DNA from: Desulfurobacterium atlanticum
GTDB taxonomy: Bacteria > Aquificota > Aquificia > Desulfurobacteriales > Desulfurobacteriaceae
DNA length: 64,000 nucleotides
Assembly (NCBI RefSeq): GCF_900188395.1
Contig: NZ_FZOB01000003.1
Location: forward strand, 62,001-126,000
Direction: 5' to 3'
In this document: positions 19,193-28,855 of the stretch, piece by piece
Position numbering within the stretch: position 1 is the first letter of the stretch
Layout: each line of letters opens with the position of its first letter
Notes under the pieces: model-generated
Databases searched by the model: none
Told to the model about the DNA's origin: nothing
What the model saw: the letters and a program-made list of their open reading frames with translations, nothing else
Position numbers and translations under genes: made by a program

Positions 19193-19972
19193 ATGGCAAA
19201 ATATTTTGAGATTGTTAAATTTTTAAAAACCGTTGTTCCTGAAAATATTCAGGATTCATGGGATAACAGCGGTGTTCAGATAGGTATTGATGTTGAGGTT
19301 AGCAGGGTACTTTTTGCCCTTTCTTTAAGTTCAGCGATTTTGAAAGAAGCGAAAGAAAAAAAGGTTGATATGATTATTTCTCATCATCCTATTACAATTT
19401 CCGGTTTTAAAAATTTATCTGAAAGCAGGTATCCGGATAAACTCATTATTGAGTTTATAAAAGAGGGGATAGCCGTTTATTCTTTACATACCAATCTTGA
19501 TGTTTCTCCTCTTGGCCCTTCTGCTGTAATTGGAGAGATTGTCGGTTTAAAGCAGGTTTCTTCTCTTTTGGATGAAGAGGGAGTTGTTCCTTACGGTGTG
19601 GTGGGAAAGATAGAGCCTATAACCCAGAAAGCTCTTTTTGACATGCTTGTTTCATATCTTCCTGCTGATGTTTTTAGAGTGGTTAATTTTTCTGCTGATA
19701 AGATGGTTGAAAAAGTTTCTATCTGTTCTGGGAGCGGCGGTTCTCTAATTGCTCAGGCGGCTAAAAAAAGTGATGTTTACATAACAGGAGATGTTAAATA
19801 TCACGATGCTGAACTTGCTGTGGAGCTTGGATTGACTGTGTTTGATATGGGACATTTTGGGACAGAAAAACTCTTTTCTGTTAAACTTGAGAAGGTCTTG
19901 AAAGAGCGGTTTCCTGAAATAACTTTTCTACGTGCTGAAACAGAAAAATCTCCGTTTGAGGTTGTTTTATGA
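19193..19972 (+). CDS. Nif3-like dinuclear metal centre protein
   Basis: A 259-residue member of the Nif3/YbgI family (annotated by some as GTP cyclohydrolase I type 2). It shows QDSWDNSGVQIG at the N-terminus, the metal ligands in MIISHHPITISG (about residues 61-72) and HTNLD, then SGSGGSLIAQA and the C-terminal GHFGTEK segment. The function of the family is not settled. It overlaps the downstream zinc-ribbon gene by 4 bases, a pairing found in many bacteria. Confidence 0.9.
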   Translation: MAKYFEIVKFLKTVVPENIQDSWDNSGVQIGIDVEVSRVLFALSLSSAILKEAKEKKVDMIISHHPITISGFKNLSESRYPDKLIIEFIKEGIAVYSLHTNLDVSPLGPSAVIGEIVGLKQVSSLLDEEGVVPYGVVGKIEPITQKALFDMLVSYLPADVFRVVNFSADKMVEKVSICSGSGGSLIAQAAKKSDVYITGDVKYHDAELAVELGLTVFDMGHFGTEKLFSVKLEKVLKERFPEITFLRAETEKSPFEVVL

Positions 19973-20682
19973 AAGTGTGTGATATATCGGATAGTCTGCT
20001 CAGGCTTCAAGACCTTGAAATAGATGCAAGGAGAATCAGAGCGAAGATAGAGGATTTGAAAAATAGAAAGAGGGAGCTTATTGAAATAAGAAAAAAATTT
20101 GAAAAGGAGCTTGAAAATTTAAAGACTCAAATAGAAGAGAAGCGGTTTAGATTGAAAGATCTTGAAAATTTCATTGAGTATAAAAAGCAGAGGTTAAAGG
20201 AACTATCTGCTAAGAAAGAGAAAGTCTCAAGCAGGAAGGAGTTTAAAAATCTTTTAAGACAGATAGCTAAAACTGAGGATGATATTATAAGGGCAAGGGA
20301 GGAGATAAAAACTCTGTTTGAGGAACTGAAAAAGATTGAGAATCAAAATAGTGAAAAGATTGGTAAGATTGAAGCTCAATTAGAAGAAGTGAAAAATGGA
20401 ATTAAAAAGATTTCAGAAGAGATAGATAAAAAAGAAGAAGAACTACAATCTCTCAAATCTAAATTGTCTATTTTAAAAAGTGAAGTTCCCGCTGATATTT
20501 TAAAAATTTATGAGAGTTTAAAAGACAGGTTTAACGGGCTTGTTTTTGCAGATATTTCATCTGGAAGTTGTGAAGGATGCGGCATAACTTTTTCTCCTGC
20601 TGAATTTGCAAAACTAAACAGAGAAATAAAAAACGGTAAAGGAAGATGTCCTTACTGCGGTAGATTTGTATTTACAAAGTAA
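19969..20682 (+). CDS. Coiled-coil protein with C-terminal zinc ribbon (COG1579 type)
   Basis: A 237-residue protein. Residues 5-165 are almost entirely long charged helices with heptad character (many E, K and L), i.e. an antiparallel coiled coil. The C-terminal zinc ribbon has two CxxC knuckles, CEGC and CPYC, about 30 residues apart. Members of this group are predicted nucleic-acid-binding proteins and travel with Nif3. It ends in a terminator shared with the converging flavodiiron gene. Confidence 0.88.
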   Translation: MKVCDISDSLLRLQDLEIDARRIRAKIEDLKNRKRELIEIRKKFEKELENLKTQIEEKRFRLKDLENFIEYKKQRLKELSAKKEKVSSRKEFKNLLRQIAKTEDDIIRAREEIKTLFEELKKIENQNSEKIGKIEAQLEEVKNGIKKISEEIDKKEEELQSLKSKLSILKSEVPADILKIYESLKDRFNGLVFADISSGSCEGCGITFSPAEFAKLNREIKNGKGRCPYCGRFVFTK

Positions 20683-20687
20683 AGATA

Positions 20688-20711
20688 GAAGGGGAAAAGT
20701 TCCCCTTCTTT
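20688..20711. terminator. Bidirectional terminator
   Basis: GAAGGGGAA and TTCCCCTTC form a 9-bp stem with loop AAG, followed by TTT on the plus strand. It lies between the converging zinc-ribbon and flavodiiron genes. Confidence 0.85.
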
Positions 20712-21915
20712 AACTTAACGGAAGTGTTGCTACGCTTTTTACTTTTTCTGCAAGTGTTCTGGCAAGGTTTTCAAGCCTTTCAAAATCGCTGTCTGAAGGT
20801 GCTCCTTTTACCATCACCTCTTCAATCCATTCCGCTTTTAAAGAGGAAAGGTTTTGCTGAATGTGTTTAACGGTTGCAGTTGCACTCCAGCCGTAGGAAC
20901 CTATTGCTGATGCAAACTTAACCTTTGGTCTTAAACCGTTTGCAAGATATGCAAGGGAAATTATTGAAGGATGTGCTCCTGCAAGAACAGCAGGTGTTGC
21001 AAATACAACTGCCGCAGCATCAACAAGGTCCATAGCAATATTTCCGATATCTGCTGTCATAACGTTGTAAGGTCTAACTGCCACTCCGAGATCGCTTAAT
21101 TTACGGGCTAAAAATTCAACCATTATTCTTGTGCTCTCATGCATTGATACAAATGGGATAAGCACCAGAGGCTTCACTTCATCTGAAACCCAAACTTTAT
21201 AGTTATTAAGTATCCATTCAGGTTCTTTCATCACGACTCCGTGACTTGGAGCTATGATTTCAGGGTTTAACTGGTCAATCAGTTCCAGATACTTAACGAT
21301 AAATTTTCTGAAAGGCATCATTATTGTTGCGTAGTATCTTTTTGCTTCAAGGTATATTTTTGCCTTGTTTTCATCTGAAGTATCAAACAGTTCACTTGTG
21401 GCTATGTGAGATCCGAGAAAATCACATGGAAAGAGAACTTTGTCCTCTACAGCGTATGTAAACATAGTTTCGGGCCAATGAACCCATGGGGCAAGGAAAA
21501 ACTGGAGAGTTTTATCTCCAAGAGAAATAGTTTCTTTATCATCAACCACTATAAATTTTTCTTCTTCAATGTGAAGATGGTCTATAAGCATCTGTTTACA
21601 TTTTTTGTTAGTAACAACCTTTGCTTCGGGATAGAGTTTCAGTATTTCAGGAATCATTCCTGAGTGATCCTGTTCAGTGTGGTTGGAGATTATGTAGTCC
21701 AGCTTTTCGACTTTCAATGTTTTAAGGTTTTCTATCAGCTCTTCACCTTTTGCAGGTTCTACAGTATCTATCAATGCGGTTTTTTCACTTCCCTTTACAA
21801 TGTAAGCGTTGTAGGATGTTCCTTCAGGTAGAGGTATTATTTCATCAAAAATCACTCTGTCCCAGTCTATAGCTCCAACCCAATAAATGTTTTCTTTTAT
21901 CTGTTTTACAGACAT
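20710..21915 (-). CDS. Flavodiiron protein (A-type flavoprotein)
   Basis: A 401-residue enzyme with an N-terminal metallo-beta-lactamase-like diiron domain and a C-terminal flavodoxin domain. Diiron ligands are visible as His79, Glu81, Asp83 and His84 in NHTEQDHSG, with further His in APWVHWPET and PSHG and the Asp in PCDFLG. The flavodoxin part begins near residue 255 with LIPFVSMHESTRIM. Such proteins reduce O2 or NO to protect anaerobes, using electrons from rubredoxin. The rubredoxin gene is directly upstream with a one-base overlap (TAATG), strongly supporting that pairing. Confidence 0.94.
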   Translation of the reverse strand: MSVKQIKENIYWVGAIDWDRVIFDEIIPLPEGTSYNAYIVKGSEKTALIDTVEPAKGEELIENLKTLKVEKLDYIISNHTEQDHSGMIPEILKLYPEAKVVTNKKCKQMLIDHLHIEEEKFIVVDDKETISLGDKTLQFFLAPWVHWPETMFTYAVEDKVLFPCDFLGSHIATSELFDTSDENKAKIYLEAKRYYATIMMPFRKFIVKYLELIDQLNPEIIAPSHGVVMKEPEWILNNYKVWVSDEVKPLVLIPFVSMHESTRIMVEFLARKLSDLGVAVRPYNVMTADIGNIAMDLVDAAAVVFATPAVLAGAHPSIISLAYLANGLRPKVKFASAIGSYGWSATATVKHIQQNLSSLKAEWIEEVMVKGAPSDSDFERLENLARTLAEKVKSVATLPLS

Positions 21916-22085
21916 TAATTTTCCTCCTTAATAGGTTCAAAATGTTCTTTACCTACACCGCAGACGGGGCAAACCCAATCATCGGGAATGCTTTCAAATG
22001 GAGTTCCAGGGTCTATTCCGCTTGCGGGGTCACCTTTGGCAGGATCATAGATATAGCCGCATACGGTACATCTGTATTTTTTCAT
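21915..22085 (-). CDS. Rubredoxin
   Basis: A 56-residue rubredoxin with the two knuckles CTVCGY and CPVCG that hold one Fe in an FeS4 site, and the conserved YDPAKGDP and DDWVCPVCG segments. It passes electrons to the downstream flavodiiron protein. Two adjacent ATGs follow GGAGG; the second (22085) has the better five-base spacing. A minus-strand promoter should lie in 22098-22167, which is very AT-rich; I see no unambiguous -35/-10 pair there. Confidence 0.95.
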   Translation of the reverse strand: MKKYRCTVCGYIYDPAKGDPASGIDPGTPFESIPDDWVCPVCGVGKEHFEPIKEEN

Positions 22086-22167
22086 CATTACCTCCAAAAA
22101 TTAAAAATTATTATTAATTAGAATATATTGTCACTGTAAAACTAAGCAATATCTTCTGTTAAAAATT

Positions 22168-23796
22168 TTAGCATAATCCACAAATTTTACAGCCATTAAA
22201 GCATTTTGGAGAAACTTTCCCTTTGAATATTTTTTCGTATTCATTTCTTAAATATTCTCTTTTTATTCCACTTTCAACCAGATCCCAGGGGAACAGTTCA
22301 TCTTTTTCTCTTTCTCTAGTGTAAAGGGTTTCCATATTTAAATTTTCTTCTCTTAAGGCTTTTCTGAAAGAGATTTTCTCTTTGACCATTTTGATGGCTG
22401 CTTTGCCAATTCTTTCATCACCTCTTGATATAATGGCCTGAAATATTGCCGATTTGGTGTTTTCAGAATTAAAGTTCGTATTAGGTATCTTTAAAATTGA
22501 TGTTCTTATTTTTCTCAATCTTCTTTCAATATCACTTTTCTTAGGCATTCCATACCACTGCATAGGTGTAAAGGGTTTTGGTATTAAAGGGTTAACACTA
22601 ACAGTTATTTTTCCTGTTTTTTTTCTTGCTTTCCAATATTTAAGAGCAATTTCTCTGAACTTGTTTGTCAATACGGCTATTTTTTCAATATCTTCGCTGG
22701 ATTCTTCAGGAATGCCTGTCAGAAAATAGAGTTTAAGATTTTCTACTCCGGCTTCAAATGCTTTTTCACAAAAGTGAAAGAATGTTTCATCTTTTACTTT
22801 TTTGTTTAAAGCAAACCTTTTTATTTCTGAACCTGTCTCTGGTGCTATTGTTACTGTTTTCTGATTTGATTCAGCTATTATTTTGAAAACTATATCTGAA
22901 GAAGTGTTCGCTTTTAAAGAGGCAAAAGAGGCTTTTAAATTAAACCCTTTTAATATTTCGTAAAGCTTGTCAAGTTTAGAGTAATCTGTTACAGCTGTTC
23001 CTATAAGTCCTATTGTATTGGTATGCTCTGACAAACTTTCTATTTCTTTTTTAAGAATTTCTATACTTTTCTCTCTGTAGGGAAGTCCCATTGCCGAGGC
23101 TACACAGAATCTGCACTTTTCAATGCATCCTCTGTTTATTTCAATAAGTCCCATATTGCTGAAAGCTGTTTCTTCCACTATGAAACAGGAACAGGATAAC
23201 CGTTGTGGATACTCTTTTGACCTGAAAATTCTTTTTCTGTTTCCTGTTATTTCAATAACCCTTTCTTTTTCATATTTAAATGAATAATCTTCAGGTATAA
23301 GAATGTTATCAAAACTATCAAAAATCTCTTTTATTTTCTGTTTATCTTTTCCTGGTAGATTTGAAAATGCTTCTTCAAGTCTCTCTTCACCTTCTCCAAG
23401 ATAAATTACATCAAATATTGGAAAAAAGGGAGCAGGATTGTAGTATATTCCTATTCCTCCCCCGAAAATTAGTGGGAAATTACTGTTTCTTTTTTTCCTT
23501 TCAGATGGAATGCCCCATTCTTCAAGAGCTTTTATCACTTCAAGTAGATGCTCCTCGTAGGTTATAGAAAACATGAGAATATCAAATTTGTTGAAAGGTT
23601 TTTCAAGAAAGTAGCTTTCTGTGTGGTTTATAAAACCTATATCACAGCAAATGCCTTCTATTTTGTTAAGTGTAGAGTAGATGTTTGATATAGCAAGGCT
23701 TGAAAAACCTGAGAATGAATTGCCCGGATATATAAGACAGACCTGCAGGTCGTTTTTTGATGCCTGCAGGTGATTACATATAGGAGTTAATACCAT
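22168..23796 (-). CDS. Radical SAM protein with B12-binding-like N-terminal domain
   Basis: A 542-residue protein. Residues 15-170 resemble the cobalamin-binding-like domain found ahead of radical SAM cores (VCLIYPGNSFSGFSSLA, FGGGIGIYYNPAPF). The SAM cluster motif is CIEKCRFC near residue 225, followed by a radical SAM barrel with APETGSE and LKLYFLTGIPEE. The C-terminus ends with CFNGCKICGLC, suggesting another metal site. The substrate is unknown. The gene lies 9 bases after the second ftsZ on the same strand, so it probably belongs to the cell-division transcript. Confidence 0.85.
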   Translation of the reverse strand: MVLTPICNHLQASKNDLQVCLIYPGNSFSGFSSLAISNIYSTLNKIEGICCDIGFINHTESYFLEKPFNKFDILMFSITYEEHLLEVIKALEEWGIPSERKKRNSNFPLIFGGGIGIYYNPAPFFPIFDVIYLGEGEERLEEAFSNLPGKDKQKIKEIFDSFDNILIPEDYSFKYEKERVIEITGNRKRIFRSKEYPQRLSCSCFIVEETAFSNMGLIEINRGCIEKCRFCVASAMGLPYREKSIEILKKEIESLSEHTNTIGLIGTAVTDYSKLDKLYEILKGFNLKASFASLKANTSSDIVFKIIAESNQKTVTIAPETGSEIKRFALNKKVKDETFFHFCEKAFEAGVENLKLYFLTGIPEESSEDIEKIAVLTNKFREIALKYWKARKKTGKITVSVNPLIPKPFTPMQWYGMPKKSDIERRLRKIRTSILKIPNTNFNSENTKSAIFQAIISRGDERIGKAAIKMVKEKISFRKALREENLNMETLYTREREKDELFPWDLVESGIKREYLRNEYEKIFKGKVSPKCFNGCKICGLC

Positions 23797-23805
23797 CTTG
23801 GATTG

Positions 23806-24897
23806 TTAGAATTCTTCACTGGTTAGCTTTTTAAGAATTTCTTCCATGTTTATATTTATAACTTCTACATCGTTATCAAGCGTTTCGGCTGTTTTGTCTT
23901 TATTCTTATCAACTGGATTAAATGGATATACTCTTCCCTTTTCATCAAAACCTGTAGCTATAACAGTTACCTGAATAGAATCCTCAAGGGAATCATCGAG
24001 TGTTACTCCGAAATAGAAGTTTGTATCATCCCTTTTTGCCCTTTCTTTAATTAGCCCTGCGGCGGCGTAAGCTTCGTCAAGAGTTAAATCTGGTCCGCCT
24101 GTAATGTTAACAAGGATTCTGCTTGCCCCTTCAACCTGAACATTTTCAAGGAGTGGATTATCTATAGCTTTTCTTGCTGCCGTTAAGGCTCTTTCCTCAC
24201 CGCTTGCCTCACCTGTACCCATTAAAGCGTAACCGCCGCTGTGCATAACGGCCTTAACATCGGCGAAGTCAAGGTTAATTAAGCCTGGTCTTGTAATAAC
24301 TTCAGTGATACCTTTAACAGCCTGATAAAGGACATTATCAGCCAGCTTAAATGCGTTTAATATAGACATATCCTTTGGTGCTACTGTTAAAAGCTTCTGA
24401 TTTGGAATAACCATAAGGGTGTCAACAAATTCTTTGAGTCTTTTTATACCTTCTTGAGCGTTGATATATCTTTTTCTTCCCTCAAAGTCAAAAGGTCTTG
24501 TTACAACACCTACTGTCAGTATGCCCATATCTTTAGCTATTTTGGCGACGATAGGCGCTGCACCTGTACCTGTGCCGCCTCCCATACCAGCGGTTATAAA
24601 GACCATATCTGAGCCTTCAAGGACTTCTCTTATTTTTGGTTCATCCTCAAGGGCTGCCTGTTCTCCGATTTCAGGTTTGCCACCTGCTCCGAGCCCTTTT
24701 GTAACTTTTTCACCTATTTGAACTTTTATGGGAATTGGTGCTTTTTCAAGAACCTGAGCATCTGTGTTTATTATCACAAATTCAACACCTTCAATGCCGT
24801 TTTCATACATCCTTGCAACGGCGTTTCCGCCACCACCGCCAACACCTATAACCTTTATTACAGGTCCAAGGAAGTTGTCTTCTGCTATGTCAAACAT
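23806..24897 (-). CDS. ftsZ: Cell division protein FtsZ, second copy
   Basis: A 363-residue tubulin-like GTPase. The GTP signature GMGGGTGTG lies near residues 104-112 and the T7 synergy loop NLDFADVK near 208-215, so it should be an active GTPase. Residues 1-322 differ from the adjacent copy at only 11 positions, seven of them clustered at 144-153. The tail from 323 is unrelated: a linker rich in K and D, then [14 protein letters not shown], a plausible FtsA-binding helix. It is 16 bases after the first ftsZ and has its own GGAGG. Confidence 0.95.
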   Translation of the reverse strand: MFDIAEDNFLGPVIKVIGVGGGGGNAVARMYENGIEGVEFVIINTDAQVLEKAPIPIKVQIGEKVTKGLGAGGKPEIGEQAALEDEPKIREVLEGSDMVFITAGMGGGTGTGAAPIVAKIAKDMGILTVGVVTRPFDFEGRKRYINAQEGIKRLKEFVDTLMVIPNQKLLTVAPKDMSILNAFKLADNVLYQAVKGITEVITRPGLINLDFADVKAVMHSGGYALMGTGEASGEERALTAARKAIDNPLLENVQVEGASRILVNITGGPDLTLDEAYAAAGLIKERAKRDDTNFYFGVTLDDSLEDSIQVTVIATGFDEKGRVYPFNPVDKNKDKTAETLDNDVEVININMEEILKKLTSEEF

Positions 24898-24913
24898 CTA
24901 CTGTTCCTCCATA

Positions 24914-26014
24914 TTACTCCTCTTCTTCATTTAAACTTTTCAAGATACTGGATATATCTATATCAATAACTTCCTCAGATTCCATTAGAGGTCTTTCAGA
25001 GTAAAAGCTGGCTTTTTCTCCTGCTCCTATTGGAGGAGGAAACTGCGGTCTTCCCTTTTCATCAAAACCTGTAGCTATAACAGTTACCTGAATAGAATCT
25101 TCAAGGGAATCATCGAGGGTTACTCCGAAATAGAAGTTTGTATCATCCCTTTTTGCTCTTTCTTTAATTAGCCCTGCGGCGGCGTAAGCTTCGTCAAGAG
25201 TTAAATCTGGTCCGCCTGTAATGTTAACAAGGATTCTGCTTGCTCCTTCAACCTGAACATTTTCAAGGAGTGGATTATCTATAGCTTTTCTTGCTGCCGT
25301 TAAGGCTCTTTCCTCACCGCTTGCCTCACCTGTACCCATTAAAGCGTAACCGCCACTGTGCATAACGGCCTTAACATCGGCGAAGTCAAGGTTAATTAAG
25401 CCTGGTCTTGTAATAACTTCAGTGATACCTTTAACAGCCTGATAAAGGACATTATCAGCCAGCTTAAAAGCGTTTAATATAGACATATCCTTTGGTGCTA
25501 CTGTTAAAAGCTTCTGATTTGGAACAACCATAAGGGTATCAACAAACTCTTTGAGTTTTCTTATTCCATTTTCTGCAAAAAGATGCCTTTTTCTCCCTTC
25601 AAAGTCAAAAGGTCTTGTTACAACACCTACTGTCAGTATGCCCATATCTTTAGCTATTTTGGCGACGATAGGCGCTGCACCTGTACCTGTACCGCCTCCC
25701 ATACCGGCGGTTATAAAGACCATATCTGAGCCTTCAAGGACTTCTCTTATTTTTGGTTCATCCTCAAGGGCTGCCTGTTCTCCGATTTCAGGTTTGCCAC
25801 CTGCTCCGAGCCCTTTTGTAAGTTTTTCACCTATTTGAACTTTTATAGGAATTGGTGCTTTCCCAAGAACCTGAGCATCTGTATTTATTATCACAAATTC
25901 AACACCTTCAATGCCGTTTTCATACATTCTTGCAACGGCGTTTCCGCCGCCACCGCCAACACCTATAACCTTTATTACAGGCCCAAGAAAACTGTCTTCC
26001 GCTATGTCAAACAT
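24914..26014 (-). CDS. ftsZ: Cell division protein FtsZ, first copy
   Basis: A 366-residue FtsZ with intact GMGGGTGTG and NLDFADVK motifs. The C-terminal linker (from residue 323) is Pro-rich at first (PQFPPPIGAGEK) and ends with VIDIDISSILKSL, which resembles the conserved FtsZ C-terminal peptide for FtsA and membrane-anchor binding better than the second copy does. Its helix at 144-153 reads HLFAENGIRK where the other copy has [10 protein letters not shown]. It lies 14 bases after ftsA with GGAGG. Nearly identical DNA across most of the two genes, including silent sites, points to recent duplication or continuing gene conversion. Confidence 0.96.
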   Translation of the reverse strand: MFDIAEDSFLGPVIKVIGVGGGGGNAVARMYENGIEGVEFVIINTDAQVLGKAPIPIKVQIGEKLTKGLGAGGKPEIGEQAALEDEPKIREVLEGSDMVFITAGMGGGTGTGAAPIVAKIAKDMGILTVGVVTRPFDFEGRKRHLFAENGIRKLKEFVDTLMVVPNQKLLTVAPKDMSILNAFKLADNVLYQAVKGITEVITRPGLINLDFADVKAVMHSGGYALMGTGEASGEERALTAARKAIDNPLLENVQVEGASRILVNITGGPDLTLDEAYAAAGLIKERAKRDDTNFYFGVTLDDSLEDSIQVTVIATGFDEKGRPQFPPPIGAGEKASFYSERPLMESEEVIDIDISSILKSLNEEEE

Positions 26015-26028
26015 TTTTTTCCTCCGTT

Positions 26029-27279
26029 TTATATTAGCTGGTCTATAAATCTTCTAAACCATCCAAACAATCCACTTTCGCTTTTAGATGGAACAATGTC
26101 TTCATTAACTTCAAAGATTTTCCCTTCTGGCTTTCTCGTAGCAGCTATATAGTTTAATGCACCTACTACTGGTGTGAGAGTAACGTCACTATCTTCACAA
26201 TCAGGAAGACAGATTTCTACAGGTGCTTTAAAAATTTTAGAAACTAAAATGTCTATATCTTTTAACTTTGCCAGTCCACCTGTAAGAAATACTTTATTCA
26301 TATTGATAAGTGTTGTAGGATCTTCATTTTGAAGCTCTCTTTTTATCTCTTTTAAGATTTTCTGAAGTTTAAGCTGAATAAGGGCGGGGATAACTATTTT
26401 GGGTAATTTTTTTAATTTACCACCTACAGGAATAGTTACAAATTCATCCTGTGGAATGTTCAGAGCGTAAGCACTACCATGTTCCTTAACAAGTTTTTCC
26501 ATCTCTTTTTTTCCAATTTTTATTTTGCTTATAAGGAAATCTATTATGTCGTCTCCTCCTTCAGGAAGGTGTTTGTAGAGGAAAGGTTTATCTTCTCTTA
26601 GGAAGAAATACTCGGTACTTCCAGCGCCAAGGTAGAGGAATAAATTGTTGTTAAAATAGAAGTTTTCCCGACCTTTTATTCCATAAAAAGATGCTAATGA
26701 CTGTAAAATTAAGCCGTTAAGCTTTAATCCACAGTCTCTTAAAAGATCCTGAAGGGTTTTTTTAGTTCTTTTTGTCACCATAATTATCAAAGCTCTCATT
26801 GCAAGCTCTTTTCCGCTATGACCTATGGGATTTTGAATCCCGCTCATATTTTCTATTATGAATTCCTGTGGAATAATGTGCATAGTTTCATAGTGTTGTT
26901 TTAACGGTTGACCTTTCTTTTCCATAAGGTCTTTTTCTGCTTTGTTTTTAAGGTCGTTTATATCTTTGTAGTGGATTTGTTGTATTCCGGGAAATGTTAT
27001 TTTTGCTTCTACTCTGTAGCTTAATACATGACCTCCAGGAACAATAACGTATGCTTCCCCAGGTAGGGGAGTTGTTGTTTTTAATTTAAGCTCATTTAAT
27101 GCAGCATTAAGGGCATCTTTCACAGATACAAGGCTTGAGATATTTCCGCTTTTCATTCCTTTTGAAGGAACTTTAACTGTGGCTACTATTTTTTTATTCC
27201 CTTTTCTCCCCACAGTTCCAAGAGTTGCCCTTATATAGGTAGTTCCAAGATCTATTGTAAGAATTTTTTCTTCTATCAT
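26029..27279 (-). CDS. ftsA: Cell division protein FtsA
   Basis: A 416-residue actin-like membrane tether of the Z-ring. Phosphate-1 motif LTIDLGTTYIRA is at the N-terminus, and the adenosine motif NKVFLTGGLAKLKDI lies near residue 330. The C-terminus GLFGWFRRFIDQLI is the amphipathic membrane-targeting helix expected of FtsA. It overlaps ftsQ by 4 bases and precedes the ftsZ pair. With two different FtsZ tails, this single FtsA may be shared or may favour one copy. Confidence 0.95.
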   Translation of the reverse strand: MIEEKILTIDLGTTYIRATLGTVGRKGNKKIVATVKVPSKGMKSGNISSLVSVKDALNAALNELKLKTTTPLPGEAYVIVPGGHVLSYRVEAKITFPGIQQIHYKDINDLKNKAEKDLMEKKGQPLKQHYETMHIIPQEFIIENMSGIQNPIGHSGKELAMRALIIMVTKRTKKTLQDLLRDCGLKLNGLILQSLASFYGIKGRENFYFNNNLFLYLGAGSTEYFFLREDKPFLYKHLPEGGDDIIDFLISKIKIGKKEMEKLVKEHGSAYALNIPQDEFVTIPVGGKLKKLPKIVIPALIQLKLQKILKEIKRELQNEDPTTLINMNKVFLTGGLAKLKDIDILVSKIFKAPVEICLPDCEDSDVTLTPVVGALNYIAATRKPEGKIFEVNEDIVPSKSESGLFGWFRRFIDQLI

Positions 27280-27986
27280 TTTTCCTCCCCTTCTTTGATA
27301 AGAAGGCCTGAAAATCTCAGGTCATAGTATCCAGAATATGGTTTGTCTAAAATTCTAAACAATTTTTTAAAATTTTGCCAGCTTTCTCCACCGTTTCCTA
27401 AAAAAACTATTATTTTATTCTCAGGGTATAGCAATTTTACTCCTGTATCTGTTAATAAAATTTCAGGTTTTTCTTTTATTATGTTGTTTTTTGAGAGATA
27501 AGTTGAGATGAGTTCTATTTCAAGAAGTATGCTATTTTTTACTTTAAGATATCCGGTGGTTTCCATAGTAAAAAAATCACTTCTTCCTTTGTAAAAATAG
27601 GAGTTAATTTTTTTACATAACTCTTTTCTTTTTGCCAGTAAATAGCCGTTTTCTCCCACATTATAGGTTGTGTTGCCTGACAATATACATAGTTTTACAG
27701 GCTCTTCTTTGATATTTATATTCAATGTTCCTTTTAAAAAAGAAACGGAAGCTGATTTTACCCAGGGAAGTTTCTCAAGGAATTCCTTTATCTCTTCCAG
27801 TTTGACCTCATCCACAGTTGAGTTTAGGTTTATACTTCCAGATATTGCCTCAGAGATTTCCTTTCCCCATAGATTTTTATCAAGTTTGATTTCTATTTTT
27901 TCTATTTTCATTGGAGAGTAAAGGTATATTCCTGCTGCAGAAAGAGATATAAAAAAGAGAAATATTAAAAAAAATGGCTTTTTCAT
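27276..27986 (-). CDS. ftsQ: Cell division protein FtsQ
   Basis: A 236-residue bitopic protein. Residues 5-24 form one membrane anchor; residues 28-95 fit a POTRA domain (KIEKIEIKLDKNLWG..., LPWVKSASVSFLKGTLNINI); the rest is the periplasmic beta domain. The length and position between ddl and ftsA are typical. It overlaps ddl and ftsA by 4 bases each. Sequence conservation in FtsQ is low, so the gene order matters for the call. Confidence 0.88.
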   Translation of the reverse strand: MKKPFFLIFLFFISLSAAGIYLYSPMKIEKIEIKLDKNLWGKEISEAISGSINLNSTVDEVKLEEIKEFLEKLPWVKSASVSFLKGTLNINIKEEPVKLCILSGNTTYNVGENGYLLAKRKELCKKINSYFYKGRSDFFTMETTGYLKVKNSILLEIELISTYLSKNNIIKEKPEILLTDTGVKLLYPENKIIVFLGNGGESWQNFKKLFRILDKPYSGYYDLRFSGLLIKEGEEK

Positions 27987-28855
27987 CCGTTTAATATTTC
28001 CTCAATAAGTTGTTCAAATGATATACCTGCTGCAGCTGCAGATTTTGGCAGCAGACTTCTTTCCGTCATTCCGGGAATTGTGTTAACTTCAAGTAAATAG
28101 GGAATGTTCATGCTATTTAATCTGAAGTCTATTCTTATAGCTCCTCTGCATTCAAGCACTTTGAACGTTTTAATAGCTATTTTTTCTATCTTTTCTCTTA
28201 CCTTCTCGCTTATTTTCGCAGGTACTTTGTATTGAGTTGATGAAGATTTATACTTTGAATTGTAATCATAAAAACCGGATTCTGTAACGATTTCAACGAT
28301 TGGCAGAGGTTTCCCATTTAAAACAGGAATGGTTAATTCTCTCCCTTCTATATACTCTTCAATTAGTATCTTTGAGTCGTATTTAAATGCCAATTCCACT
28401 GCGTTGTTTAGTTCTTCCTTCTTCTTTACAAGTGAAATTCCAACAGTTGAGCCGGTTCTCGCCGGCTTTACAACACATGGGAACTCAAGCCATTCTACTT
28501 TGTCTTCTTTGTAAAAAGTTCTTCCCGCAGGAACAGGTATTCCGTGGGTTTTTAAGATTCTTTTAGTAGTGTCTTTGTCAATACATATGGCACTTGTTTC
28601 AACATTGCAGCCTGTATAGGGGATTTTTATCGTTTCAAGTAATCCCTGAACAGAACCATCTTCTCCAGGCACTCCGTGAAGAGCTATAAACACTTTTTCA
28701 GGTTTTATTTCAATAAGTTTTTTGACGCAGTTTTCGTCAAATTCCATCTCAATAGTGTTATATCCAAGTGATGTAAGTGCTCTTGTGATACTTTCCGCAC
28801 TTTTTCTTGAAATTTCCGCTTCTGGAGATGGTCCTCCTTTGAGAATGACAATCAT
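27983..28855 (-). CDS. ddl: D-alanine--D-alanine ligase
   Basis: A 290-residue ATP-grasp enzyme, on the short side for Ddl (about 300-360). It has the N-terminal LKGGPSPEAEISRKSA, ALHGVPGEDGSVQGLLE near residue 58, and the C-terminal metal-binding LLEVNTIPGMTERSLLPKSA. It makes the D-Ala-D-Ala dipeptide that the adjacent MurF adds to the precursor. It is coupled to both murF and ftsQ by ATGA overlaps. Confidence 0.95.
   Translation of the reverse strand: MIVILKGGPSPEAEISRKSAESITRALTSLGYNTIEMEFDENCVKKLIEIKPEKVFIALHGVPGEDGSVQGLLETIKIPYTGCNVETSAICIDKDTTKRILKTHGIPVPAGRTFYKEDKVEWLEFPCVVKPARTGSTVGISLVKKKEELNNAVELAFKYDSKILIEEYIEGRELTIPVLNGKPLPIVEIVTESGFYDYNSKYKSSSTQYKVPAKISEKVREKIEKIAIKTFKVLECRGAIRIDFRLNSMNIPYLLEVNTIPGMTERSLLPKSAAAAGISFEQLIEEILNG

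Noticed and set aside
24461-24721. Plus-strand open frames antisense to both ftsZ genes
   Set aside because: They appear in both copies because the DNA is duplicated; they are shadows of the ftsZ codons and have no ribosome site.
23806-26014. ftsZ duplication as an assembly artefact
   Set aside because: The copies have different tails, a distinct internal patch, separate ribosome sites and scattered base differences, which a mis-assembly would not create. A long-read check would still be sensible.
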